Shown here piece after piece: positions 1 through 5,735 of a stretch of 7,470 nt of DNA. The stretch covers positions 1 to 7,470 of the forward strand of contig JBGTLW010000321.1 of NCBI GenBank assembly GCA_041743835.1. Reading direction: 5' to 3'. The stretch's first letter is position 1. Each line of letters begins with the position of its first letter. The translations under genes were made by a program, and so were the position numbers. This DNA comes from JBGTLW01 sp041743835. GTDB lineage: Bacteria > Planctomycetota > Phycisphaerae > Phycisphaerales > Phycisphaeraceae. The notes under the pieces are model-generated. The model made no database searches. It was given only the letters and a program-made list of their open reading frames with translations, and had not been told where the DNA came from.

Positions 1-1199
1 ACGACCTCCACCCGCCAGAAGTCCATCGCCTCGCCCGGCAGCAACTGCGTGGCGTGACGCCGACCGCGACGCAGGCCCGGCCCACCTACCAGCTTGTCCA
101 GCCAGCCACGCACCCGCCACGACCAACCCCACACCAGGTACCCCCGCTCGCCGCCCAGCGCGGTGAACGTCGCGAATAAATCCGCTGGGGTCGTGCCACA
201 ACGCACGACCCGCCGCTCCGTGATGACCCCCTCCCAGTCGGACATCTCTGGCTGACCACCCGGCGCGACGCGCCTGCCCAACGCGCCGCTCCACCGCGTC
301 TCCACACGCCCCGCCTCGATCTTGTCCAGCGCGAAGCGCACGGCCGCGGCGTAAGCGATCGGTTCGATCTGCGGGAAAAGTGCTCGCGCCTGCGTGGTAT
401 CGGCGTATAGCGGCTGCACCACACCCTTGACCAACGGGACCGCCAACCTGTTGGAGATCGGCGTGACCAGCCCCACCCAACGAGCCGCCAGCCACGGCGC
501 GAGCACCGGCACCGGCACCACCCACCGCCGCAGCCCACGGGCCTCCGCGTACAGCATCATCATCTGCTTGAACGTCAGCACATCCGCACCGATCGGCACC
601 ACGCCGCAAGGCCCCGACTCGATCGCCGCCACCAGATACGACAACACATCGCGGATCGCGATCGGCTGCACCGCGTTGCACACCCAGCGCGGCGCGATCA
701 TCGCCGGCAGACGCTCGGTGAGGTAACGCACCATCTCAAAGCTGGCTGACCCCGAGCCGATGATCGGCCCGGCCCGAAACTCTGTGACCCGGCCGGGCAA
801 CGCCTCGCGCAACACCCGCCCCACCTCGGCCCGGCTACGCAGGTGCGCGGATAACGCCTCGCCCTCGGGCATCAACCCGCCAAGATAAATCAGGTGCTTC
901 ACCCCCTCCGCCGCATCCGCAAACCGCCCGGCCCCGGCCAGATCACGCGAGGCAAAGTCGCCGCCCTCCGCCATCGCGTGGATCAGGTAGTACGCGACAT
1001 CCACCCCCGCCAACGCATCCGCGAGACCGCCGTCCGCAAGCACATCATGCTCCACCACCTCGACACGCGAGGCCCAGTCCCGACCGGCGACCCGCTGACG
1101 GTCGCGCACCAACAACCGAACCTCGTGCCCGGCTTCCAGCAGCCGCGGGACAAGCCGACCCCCGATGTACCCGGTCGCACCGGTGACCAGAACCCTCAT
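1..1199 (-). CDS. YbjT-like atypical SDR (NAD(P)-binding epimerase/reductase family with DUF2867-like C-terminus), 3' end truncated by window edge
   Basis: About 399 codons are open from an ATG at 1197-1199 to the left edge without a stop. The N-terminus MRVLVTGATGYIGG is a Rossmann beta-alpha-beta NAD(P)-binding site (TGxxGxxG). Residues about 70-110 (YLIHAMAEGGDF, then KHLIYLGGL), about 139-155 (TEFRAGPIIGSGSASFE) and PRWVCNAVQPIAI near 170 follow the layout of E. coli YbjT. From about residue 330 the protein enters a DUF2867-like domain (GERGYLVWGW, then RRGRRHATQLLPGEAMDFW). E. coli YbjT has roughly 476 residues, so about 75-80 are probably missing here. I see no classical YxxxK catalytic pair, as expected for an atypical SDR; the substrate is unknown. 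The start is supported by an AGGAGG (complement of 1207-1212) 7 nt upstream. The gene is divergent from panD. Its 5' end is duplicated just upstream (see 1174-1288). Family assignment is firm, function is not. Confidence 0.88.
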   Translation of the reverse strand, partial: MRVLVTGATGYIGGRLVPRLLEAGHEVRLLVRDRQRVAGRDWASRVEVVEHDVLADGGLADALAGVDVAYYLIHAMAEGGDFASRDLAGAGRFADAAEGVKHLIYLGGLMPEGEALSAHLRSRAEVGRVLREALPGRVTEFRAGPIIGSGSASFEMVRYLTERLPAMIAPRWVCNAVQPIAIRDVLSYLVAAIESGPCGVVPIGADVLTFKQMMMLYAEARGLRRWVVPVPVLAPWLAARWVGLVTPISNRLAVPLVKGVVQPLYADTTQARALFPQIEPIAYAAAVRFALDKIEAGRVETRWSGALGRRVAPGGQPEMSDWEGVITERRVVRCGTTPADLFATFTALGGERGYLVWGWSWRVRGWLDKLVGGPGLRRGRRHATQLLPGEAMDFWRVEV

Positions 1200-1273
1200 C
1201 GCTTGACCTCCTCCCGTTTAGCCGCGGGCGTCCGCCCGCGTTCACACGTCGCACCGGTGACAAGAACCCTCAT
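1196..1273 (-). CDS. Possible 25-codon leader peptide made from the duplicated start of the YbjT-like gene
   Basis: An ATG at 1271-1273 has its own GGAGG (complement of 1281-1287) and begins MRVLVTGAT, the same nine residues as the real gene. It then diverges to CERGRTPAAKREEVKR and stops at 1196-1198. Its TGA overlaps the ATG of the downstream gene (ATGA), the geometry of translational coupling. It could therefore be a translated upstream ORF controlling the YbjT-like gene. It could equally be a non-functional relic of a tandem duplication or of a lost paralogue. The second half of the peptide is encoded by the hairpin and flanking bases and resembles no domain I know. Confidence 0.3.
   Translation of the reverse strand: MRVLVTGATCERGRTPAAKREEVKR
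1223..1240. repeat. Perfect GC-rich palindrome, REP-like hairpin
   Basis: Arms cgcgggcg (1223-1230) and cgcccgcg (1233-1240) are perfect reverse complements around a 2-nt centre (tc). On the minus strand the palindrome is followed by GCTAAACGGG and then the ribosome binding site of the YbjT-like gene. From memory, a GCCGCGGGCG...CGCCCGCGG palindrome flanked by TAAACG is a repeated intergenic element in planctomycete genomes; a genome-wide count would settle this. In the mRNA it would form a strong stem about 20 nt upstream of the start codon and may affect translation. Confidence 0.6.
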
Positions 1274-1426
1274 CGCGTGACCTCCTCCACGGTGACCGAA
1301 GGCGGTGTGGCGGGAGTACGGTGAACCGAGCGATCCGTGATGATCTGAAGGCGGGCTGGTTGCATGGGCAAGCATAGGACCCATTCTGGCGATATGTTGG
1401 CGCTGGCTGTGGGTGCCGGGGGCGAC

Positions 1427-1432
1427 TATAAT
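1427..1432 (+). promoter_or_regulatory. Candidate -10 box (TATAAT) of the panD promoter
   Basis: A perfect TATAAT occurs in an otherwise GC-rich stretch, about 40 bases before the panD ATG. Transcription would begin near 1439, giving a leader of about 35 nt. No good -35 hexamer lies at the usual 16-18 bp: TTGGCG at 1397-1402 is 24 bp away, and there is no TGn extension. The call rests on the -10 match and its position. Confidence 0.5.
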
Positions 1433-1472
1433 AGATTTTCACGCGACAACCCCCGCCATCGGAACCCCTGCC

Positions 1473-1871
1473 ATGCTCCGCAAGATGATGCGAGCCAAAA
1501 TCCACCGCGCGACGGTCACGCAGTGCGACCTGCACTACGTCGGCTCGATCACCATCGACGCGGACCTGCTGGCCGTGTCGGGGCTGCGGCCCAATGAGGC
1601 GGTCGCGGTGCTGGACCTGGACAACGGGGCGCGGTTTGAGACCTACATCATCCGTGGCGAGCCCGGCACCGGCATCATCGGCATCAACGGCGCGGCCGCG
1701 CACCTCACCGAAGTCGGGCACAGGGTCATCATCATCGCCTACGGCCTGCTCGACGACGCGGAGGTCGATGACCACACCGCCACCGTCGTCATCGCCGACG
1801 CACAAAACCGTGTGGACCAGGTGCTCCACTACCCCAGCGGCCTGGACGAGCCCGCGGTGTTCGCCCAGTAG
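1473..1871 (+). CDS. panD: Aspartate 1-decarboxylase (pyruvoyl-dependent)
   Basis: PanD decarboxylates L-aspartate to beta-alanine, the precursor joined to pantoate in pantothenate and CoA synthesis; it acts in the cytoplasm as a tetramer. The start at 1473 gives 132 residues, beginning MLRKMMRAKIHR in register with E. coli PanD (126 residues). In this numbering all the family key residues I know fall where expected: Lys9, His11, Tyr22, the Gly24-Ser25 self-cleavage site that makes the pyruvoyl group, Arg54, Thr57, Tyr58, Asn72, and the GAAAH stretch at 73-77. The reading frame is open further upstream to 1413, but that would add 20 residues ahead of the conserved N-terminus and would start before the likely transcription start. 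The Shine-Dalgarno is weak (cggaac). No panB, panC or maturation factor gene is adjacent. Confidence 0.95.
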   Translation: MLRKMMRAKIHRATVTQCDLHYVGSITIDADLLAVSGLRPNEAVAVLDLDNGARFETYIIRGEPGTGIIGINGAAAHLTEVGHRVIIIAYGLLDDAEVDDHTATVVIADAQNRVDQVLHYPSGLDEPAVFAQ

Positions 1872-1917
1872 CCCATCAGTCTCTCGACGCACGCACACGA
1901 CCCACCAAGCCTCAACC

Positions 1918-1977
1918 GAGCCGCGACCGTGAGGGAGCGGTGCCTTTCTTGTGCGTGCCGTTTGTGCGCTTTCACAG
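1918..1977. repeat. Intergenic direct repeat, copy 1
   Basis: This copy begins gagccgcgaccgtgaggg and ends tgtgcgctttcacag. It aligns to 2054-2132 with only three substitutions over 60 bases and a 19-nt gap. The end of this copy overlaps the left arm of the 1974-2026 palindrome. Confidence 0.85.
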
Positions 1978-2026
1978 AGCCGCCGCGTCCCCGCGGCGGA
2001 CCGCCTCGGGGACGAGGCGGCTCTGT
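1974..2026. repeat. 53-bp near-perfect inverted repeat; REP-like element or possible terminator after panD
   Basis: Arms 1974-1992 and 2008-2026 pair at 18 of 19 positions around a 15-nt centre that itself contains ggcgg/ccgcc. The stem starts acagagccgcc and closes with ggcggctctgt. No T-run follows on either strand, so it is not a classical intrinsic terminator. It lies about 100 bp after the panD stop and could still stall transcription or protect the 3' end of the mRNA. The gagccgc core also appears at the start of both direct repeats, which suggests one repeat family. Confidence 0.8.
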
Positions 2027-2039
2027 TGATTCGGGGGAC

Positions 2040-2077
2040 ACCGCTCACGAACAGAGCCGCGCCCGTGAGGAAGCGGT
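2040..2077. repeat. Imperfect hairpin spanning the start of direct repeat copy 2
   Basis: accgc (2040-2044) pairs with gcggt (2073-2077) and tcacg (2045-2049) pairs with cgtga (2064-2068). The stem is interrupted by a one-sided ggaa bulge and closed by a 14-nt loop containing gagccgc. Copy 1 lacks the upstream arm. Confidence 0.45.
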
Positions 2078-2132
2078 TGCCTTTGTTACCTTTGTTACCT
2101 TTCTTGTGCGTGCCGATTGTGCGCTTTCACAG
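2054..2132. repeat. Intergenic direct repeat, copy 2, with an internal 9-bp tandem expansion
   Basis: This copy matches 1918-1977 but is 19 nt longer. The extra length is one t plus two units of ctttgttac (2081-2089 and 2090-2098), followed by a related ctttcttgt. The shared right end tgtgcgctttcacag is kept. The expansion looks like replication slippage. Confidence 0.85.
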
Positions 2133-2315
2133 TGCTTCCGCGCCCGCTGACCGTCAAAGCTTGCCCCCCTTCTCAGGTTTCACCACCTTTGCACATCGCG
2201 TTAAAGCTGTGTCGCGGGCACGAAGTGCGGGGTTGATACGGGGTTTTTCTCGCCGCGCTGCCTGGCCGGGGTAGGTTTGGCTCATAGCCGGGGCCACACC
2301 AAGGGAGGCGGAGCG

Positions 2316-3041
2316 ATGCGGCCATACACGAACAATCGGGCGGGATTTACCCTCATTGAACTTTTGGTGACGATCGCGGTCATCTCGATCCTCATCGCCA
2401 TCATGCTGCCGACCATCACCCAGGCCCGCGACAGCGCCCGTCAGGTCCAGTGCGCGGTCAACCTCAAGCAGCTCAGCCTCGCGGCCCACAACTACGCCGC
2501 GGAGAACCGCCAGAACCTGCCCCCCGGCGCCCCCACTTCCACCTACGCCCCCGCGCTCTTCTATCAACCCGCCGCGGGTTTCGACCACCGCCAGACCTTT
2601 GGGCCATATGTCACGACCTTTGACGTGTGGAAATGCCCGGTCGCTGGCGATGCACCCTCGATCACCAACCCCAACAACACGCGCTTTGCCTGCTACGCGA
2701 CCTACGGCTACCTGCCCGGCCGAACGACGCCGAACTTCGGCACCCTGGCCGCGCTGCCCAGCAACCTTGACGCCGCCCAAGCCCCCTCGCGGACCGTGCT
2801 CATGCAGGACACCCTCCGCGAGGGTAACACCGGCACGTTCGAGTACAACCACGGCCGGGGCACCACCGTCACCGTCGGCCCGACCAACCCGTCCATGATC
2901 ATCAAAACCGGCGACGAGGCCCAGGGCGCCAACATCGCCTTCTTCGATGGACACGTCGGGTGGTACAACCAGCAGGCCATGAGCCCGGTCGGCCCCATCG
3001 TCACCGGCGGAACCAACCAGTACTGGTCCGTCGCGTGGTAA
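2316..3041 (+). CDS. Prepilin-type N-terminal cleavage/methylation domain protein (DUF1559/H-X9-DG-like)
   Basis: The 241-residue protein starts MRPYTNNRAG and then FTLIELL. This is a type IV prepilin/pseudopilin leader with predicted cleavage between Gly10 and Phe11, Glu at +5 (Glu15), and a hydrophobic helix at about 11-32. QCAVNLKQLSLAAHNY (46-60) and DVWKCPV (103-109) follow the usual planctomycete pattern, and ANIAFFDGHVGWY (205-217) is the C-terminal DGH signature. The protein would be membrane-inserted and processed by a prepilin peptidase; its role is unknown, as for most of this expanded family. The start at 2316 is preferred over an in-frame ATG at 2277 because AGGGAGG (2302-2308) sits 7 nt upstream and the leader length is right. 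In the usual H-X9-DG arrangement a His lies ten residues before the DG. Here that position is Glu201, and the nearest upstream YNH is at 177-179. It stands alone and converges on the glycan operon. Confidence 0.88.
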   Translation: MRPYTNNRAGFTLIELLVTIAVISILIAIMLPTITQARDSARQVQCAVNLKQLSLAAHNYAAENRQNLPPGAPTSTYAPALFYQPAAGFDHRQTFGPYVTTFDVWKCPVAGDAPSITNPNNTRFACYATYGYLPGRTTPNFGTLAALPSNLDAAQAPSRTVLMQDTLREGNTGTFEYNHGRGTTVTVGPTNPSMIIKTGDEAQGANIAFFDGHVGWYNQQAMSPVGPIVTGGTNQYWSVAW

Positions 3042-3050
3042 ATCGGAAAC

Positions 3051-3083
3051 AAAAATGGCCGGCACGCTTCAGCGCAAACCGGC
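3051..3083 (-). terminator. Candidate intrinsic terminator of the minus-strand glycan operon
   Basis: On the minus strand, five bases after the glycosyltransferase stop codon, GCCGG (complement of 3079-3083) pairs with CCGGC (complement of 3058-3062). An inner CGC-TGAA-GCG stem-loop is nested within. ATTTTTG follows on the transcript side (complement of 3050-3056). The inner and outer stems are separated by unpaired bases, so the hairpin is only moderately stable. The convergent plus-strand gene ends at 3041 and reads into the same structure, but has no T-run after it. Confidence 0.5.
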
Positions 3084-3087
3084 ACGG

Positions 3088-4197
3088 TCAGCCTGCGGCC
3101 AACTCCTGATACACAGAAAAATAAGCGTCTGCGGCTTGCCGCAGATTAAACCCAGCCTCGATCCACGCCCGGCCGCGCAGCCGCATCGCATCGCGATGAT
3201 CCCCAGGCAGCGTCATCAACCGCTCCATCGCGCTCCGTAACGCTGGCACATCCGACTCGGGCACCACGCACGCGGCCCGATCTTCCGGGGGGATCACCTC
3301 CGCGTTGCCCGCGTGCTGCGTGGTGATGCACGGCAGGCCCAGCGCAAGCGACTGCATCAGGATCATCGGCATCCCCTCCATATCGCCATCCGACGCTACC
3401 ACGCTGGGCAACACGAACCCCGTCGCGCCACGCATCACCGCCGGCAGTTCATCCAGCGGCAACTGGCCAAGGAACCGAACGCGGCGAAGCAACGATGCGT
3501 TGGCGGCCACCTGCGCCCGCAGGCTGTCTTCAAGCTCCCCCTTGCCGATGATGTCCAGCGTCGCATCCGGGGGTAGCGCGGCAATGGCATCGTGGGGCGC
3601 TTTCTTGCCGGTCAACCGGCCGATGAACACGAAGCGGGGCGCGGCAGCGTCGGACCGGGCGGGCTGCCCGTCGGCAAGGAATGGCCAATCCGCCAAATCA
3701 ATGCCCAGCCGGATGATGCGCACTTTGGCCTCGGGCACGCCGCAATCGACCAGCGTCTGTTTCATGCTCGTGGATAGCGCGACGAACACCGCGCCACGTG
3801 CCCCGGCCCACGCGTAACGCGCGCCCCAGCACGGATCGCGCAAAAGCCGGCTCACGTCGTAGCCGTAGCAACTGATCAATAGCGGCACCCCCCGCCGCAG
3901 GTACCGGCTGCCGTGCAGCACGCGCGGACCGAAGTGCCCGTGCACCAGATCAAACGCGCCCGGCACCGCCGGCTCCTGGGCCGCGACCGCTTCCATCTGA
4001 CCCGCGACATCCGTCGCCGACGACACCGCGATACGGCTGACCTGTTGCATGGGCCAGCCCAACGCCGGCGCCTCCGGGCTCATCGACTCATACGCCACCG
4101 CCACCTCAACCCCGCGCTCAGACAACGCCTCAGGCACCGCGAGCAGCGTCCGCTCGGTCGTCGCACCAAAGACGTTGTAAAGCTGGAGCACTTTCAT
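3088..4197 (-). CDS. Glycosyltransferase family 4-like (GT-B fold)
   Basis: The 369-residue protein has GT4 layout. The N-terminal acceptor domain includes KVLQLYNVFG (2-11) and DLVHGHFGPR (83-92). The nucleotide-sugar-binding domain includes VRIIRLGIDL (159-168), FVFIGRLTGKKAPHDAI (189-205), LDIIGKGELE (214-223), and the donor-site region EGMPMILMQSLALGLPC (274-290), then TTQHAGNAEV. Such enzymes are usually retaining and move a sugar from a nucleotide donor to a growing glycan at the cytoplasmic face of the membrane. The EX7E motif reads Glu274...Gln282, so the second Glu is replaced by Gln. The ATG overlaps the stop of the upstream methyltransferase (ATGA), implying translational coupling in the operon. 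No transmembrane segment is evident. Donor and acceptor cannot be read from sequence. Confidence 0.9.
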   Translation of the reverse strand: MKVLQLYNVFGATTERTLLAVPEALSERGVEVAVAYESMSPEAPALGWPMQQVSRIAVSSATDVAGQMEAVAAQEPAVPGAFDLVHGHFGPRVLHGSRYLRRGVPLLISCYGYDVSRLLRDPCWGARYAWAGARGAVFVALSTSMKQTLVDCGVPEAKVRIIRLGIDLADWPFLADGQPARSDAAAPRFVFIGRLTGKKAPHDAIAALPPDATLDIIGKGELEDSLRAQVAANASLLRRVRFLGQLPLDELPAVMRGATGFVLPSVVASDGDMEGMPMILMQSLALGLPCITTQHAGNAEVIPPEDRAACVVPESDVPALRSAMERLMTLPGDHRDAMRLRGRAWIEAGFNLRQAADAYFSVYQELAAG

Positions 4198-4904
4198 CGG
4201 CCAGGCTCGGCGTGCGTGGGCTGTGCCTTACGTGCGGTGACCAGATACATCCACGTCCACTCCGGCGAAAAGTCCACCCGGTCCATCACGCGCCCAAACA
4301 ACTGGATCGCGTGGCAGACCACATCAATGACCGGCAGCGCACCAAGCAGCGGCCGCTTCTTCCACTTGAAAAGCTTGTACGAAAGCAATTGACAGAACGT
4401 GACCCAGAAGCCGGACAACGGCTGGCACCGGACCTCGACAAAGCCCGCCGTCCCAAACAGGTGCTTGAGGCCGAACTGGGTGTAGCGGAAGAAATCGCGT
4501 GGGGCCTCGTGCTCGTGCCAGATCAGGGGCACGGAGTAGATCGCCACCCCGCCGGGCCGGAGCAAGCGGTAGCACTCGCTGATCGCGCGCTGGGGTTCTT
4601 CCAGGTGCTCAAGCACCGCGGTGCATAGCACGCTGTCGAACGACGCGTCGGGCTGCGGGATGTCGTAGGCGTCGGCCACGATGTCCGGCTGGGCATCGGT
4701 GTGCTGCGTCGAGGCGTGGTCCACGCCGACGTGCTCGGTGATGTATGGCCGGACCATCGCGGCGTAGGGCTTGTTCGCGCAACCGATGTCGAGCAGCCGC
4801 CCGCTCAGCATCGGCACCACCTCCGCCAGCGCATCATCGTGGATCGCACGGATGAGCCAGTTCCGAGCCGGGCCTTGCCGGAAGTATCGCCACGCCCTGC
4901 CCAT
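4194..4904 (-). CDS. Class I SAM-dependent methyltransferase (Methyltransf_11-like)
   Basis: The protein has 236 residues from the start chosen here. SAM-binding motif I is LLDIGCANKPY (37-47), the acidic residue after beta-2 is in VGVDHA (Asp62), FDSVLCTAVLEHLEEP (89-104) is the motif IV region, and LRPGGVAIYSVP (115-126) follows. The C-terminal part is hydrophobic and basic (QLLSYKLFKWKKR) and may associate with membrane or a lipid-linked acceptor. The frame is open upstream to an ATG at 4955, but the ATG at 4902-4904 shares one base with the upstream gene's TGA (TGATG), which fits coupled translation and the family N-terminus. It probably methylates a sugar, a glycan end or a lipid carrier intermediate, judging from neighbours only. 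Similar proteins also occur as ubiquinone-type methyltransferases, but the context argues against that. Confidence 0.85.
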   Translation of the reverse strand: MGRAWRYFRQGPARNWLIRAIHDDALAEVVPMLSGRLLDIGCANKPYAAMVRPYITEHVGVDHASTQHTDAQPDIVADAYDIPQPDASFDSVLCTAVLEHLEEPQRAISECYRLLRPGGVAIYSVPLIWHEHEAPRDFFRYTQFGLKHLFGTAGFVEVRCQPLSGFWVTFCQLLSYKLFKWKKRPLLGALPVIDVVCHAIQLFGRVMDRVDFSPEWTWMYLVTARKAQPTHAEPGR

Positions 4905-5686
4905 CACGCCGCCACAGCGGTTTGGGGTTGCACGGCCGGGCTGTGTGCAATGCACGTCGGTCGGATCACATAGAACCTGTCGTACCCGAATCGGCCGAAC
5001 GCCGGCAAAAACCGCGCGTACTTCGCCAGCCGCTTGTGCACGACCTTCGCGAGGAACATGTACGTCGAGCTGATGTATTGCACACCAGCGCCGTAGTCCC
5101 GCTGAAGGTTCTCATCGATCATGAAGCAGTTGTGCCACGGCTCGATGCCTTCGATCGGCTTTAGCCCAAGCCGAACACGCAGGCGGTTGAGCTGCTCCAC
5201 GCCAGGCCGTGAGCACTCGTTCAGGATCAGCACACCTTTGGGTTTCACGAGCGCGAGCAGGTTGTCGATCGCGACGCGTTGCGTGGCGTAGTCGGGCAGG
5301 TTCTGGATGCACCGCTGCGTGAACACCACATCGAACGGGCCGGGCGGCAGCGTCGCGGCATCGGTGACATCGGCCTGCGCAAAGGTGGCGTTGGGCGGGG
5401 TGTTCTCCCGGGCGCAGCGGATCATCTCGGGGCTGAAGTCGATGCCCGTGAAGTGCGTGCCCGGCATGGCCGCGGCATAGGCCTTGGTCGAGAAACCGTT
5501 GCCGCAGCCGACATCCAGCGCCAGCACCGGCTGCTGCTGACGGAGGCGTGCGAGCATGGTCCGCACCTCGACGTGACGCAGGTACGTCTCGCCGAGTGTC
5601 GCGCGTTCGCTGGTGCCAAACTGCCGGGCCCGCTCGTCCCAGAAACAACGGATGCGCTCGGCTGGTGATTCGGTTGTGTGACTCAT
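4904..5686 (-). CDS. Class I SAM-dependent methyltransferase (second of the operon)
   Basis: The protein has 260 residues from MSHTTESP. After an N-terminal helix region (RIRCFWDERARQFGTSE, 11-27) comes SAM motif I, LALDVGCGNGFST (55-67). FTGIDFSPEMI (79-89) carries the ribose-binding Asp, FAQADVTDA (102-110) the adenine contact, FDVVFTQRCIQNL (118-130) the motif IV region, and VKPKGVLILNEC (147-158) the next strand. The start at 5684-5686 is supported by AGCAGGA (complement of 5694-5700) 7 nt upstream. In-frame ATGs at 5710 and 5722 have no ribosome binding site, and longer reading would overlap the aminotransferase. It shares little beyond the motifs with the neighbouring methyltransferase, so the pair is not a recent duplication. 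The FWDERA N-terminus is common in methyltransferases of polysaccharide clusters; the acceptor is unknown. Confidence 0.85.
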   Translation of the reverse strand: MSHTTESPAERIRCFWDERARQFGTSERATLGETYLRHVEVRTMLARLRQQQPVLALDVGCGNGFSTKAYAAAMPGTHFTGIDFSPEMIRCARENTPPNATFAQADVTDAATLPPGPFDVVFTQRCIQNLPDYATQRVAIDNLLALVKPKGVLILNECSRPGVEQLNRLRVRLGLKPIEGIEPWHNCFMIDENLQRDYGAGVQYISSTYMFLAKVVHKRLAKYARFLPAFGRFGYDRFYVIRPTCIAHSPAVQPQTAVAA

Positions 5687-5735
5687 GGCTTGGTCCTGCT
5701 CTTGCTTCATGGTGACTAGCATGTGATTGCTTTGC

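Larger units (their letters stand above)
1174..1288. repeat. 41-bp direct repeat (RBS plus first nine codons of the YbjT-like gene), two copies 74 bp apart
   Basis: Positions 1174-1214 and 1248-1288 match at 39 of 41 bases; the differences are at 1188/1262 (c/a) and 1203/1277 (t/g). Each copy holds, on the minus strand, a GGAGGAGGTC ribosome binding site and codons for MRVLVTGAT. The 33 bases between them (1215-1247) are mostly a perfect hairpin. Left of 1174 and right of 1288 similarity stops abruptly. The arrangement looks like a short tandem duplication or an element insertion at the gene start. Confidence 0.85.
1872..2315. other. 444-bp intergenic region, repeat-rich in its first 260 bases
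   Basis: No credible gene was found between panD and the prepilin-like gene. The frames that stay open here consist of translated repeats or low-complexity residues and have no ribosome binding site. Positions 1918-2132 contain the repeats listed separately. Positions 2133-2300 contain no repeat, RNA gene or convincing promoter that I can support, although the prepilin-like gene must be transcribed from somewhere in this stretch. Confidence 0.7.

Noticed and set aside
86..538. 150-codon minus-strand frame rich in Arg, Gly and Trp
   Set aside because: It is a shadow of the YbjT-like gene, whose own frame stays open to the left edge and matches a known family along its length.
1242..2048. 268-codon open frame on the minus strand over panD
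   Set aside because: panD on the plus strand has every known key residue. The antisense frame runs through promoter and repeat DNA.
1918..2132. CRISPR array
   Set aside because: Only two repeat units of unequal length with a palindrome between them; there is no regular spacer spacing and no cas gene in view.
2233..2267. Promoter of the prepilin-like gene (TTGATA at 2233-2238 as a -35)
   Set aside because: No acceptable -10 lies 16-18 bp downstream; the nearest weak candidate is about 23 bp away.
2154..3065. 303-codon open frame on the minus strand opposite the prepilin-like gene
   Set aside because: The complementary strand has a clear prepilin leader, ribosome binding site and DGH motif. 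The antisense translation is Gly/Val/Asp-rich low complexity.
4904..5722. Longer N-terminus for the second methyltransferase (ATG at 5710 or 5722)
   Set aside because: Neither ATG has a ribosome binding site, while the ATG at 5686 has AGGA at 7 nt.
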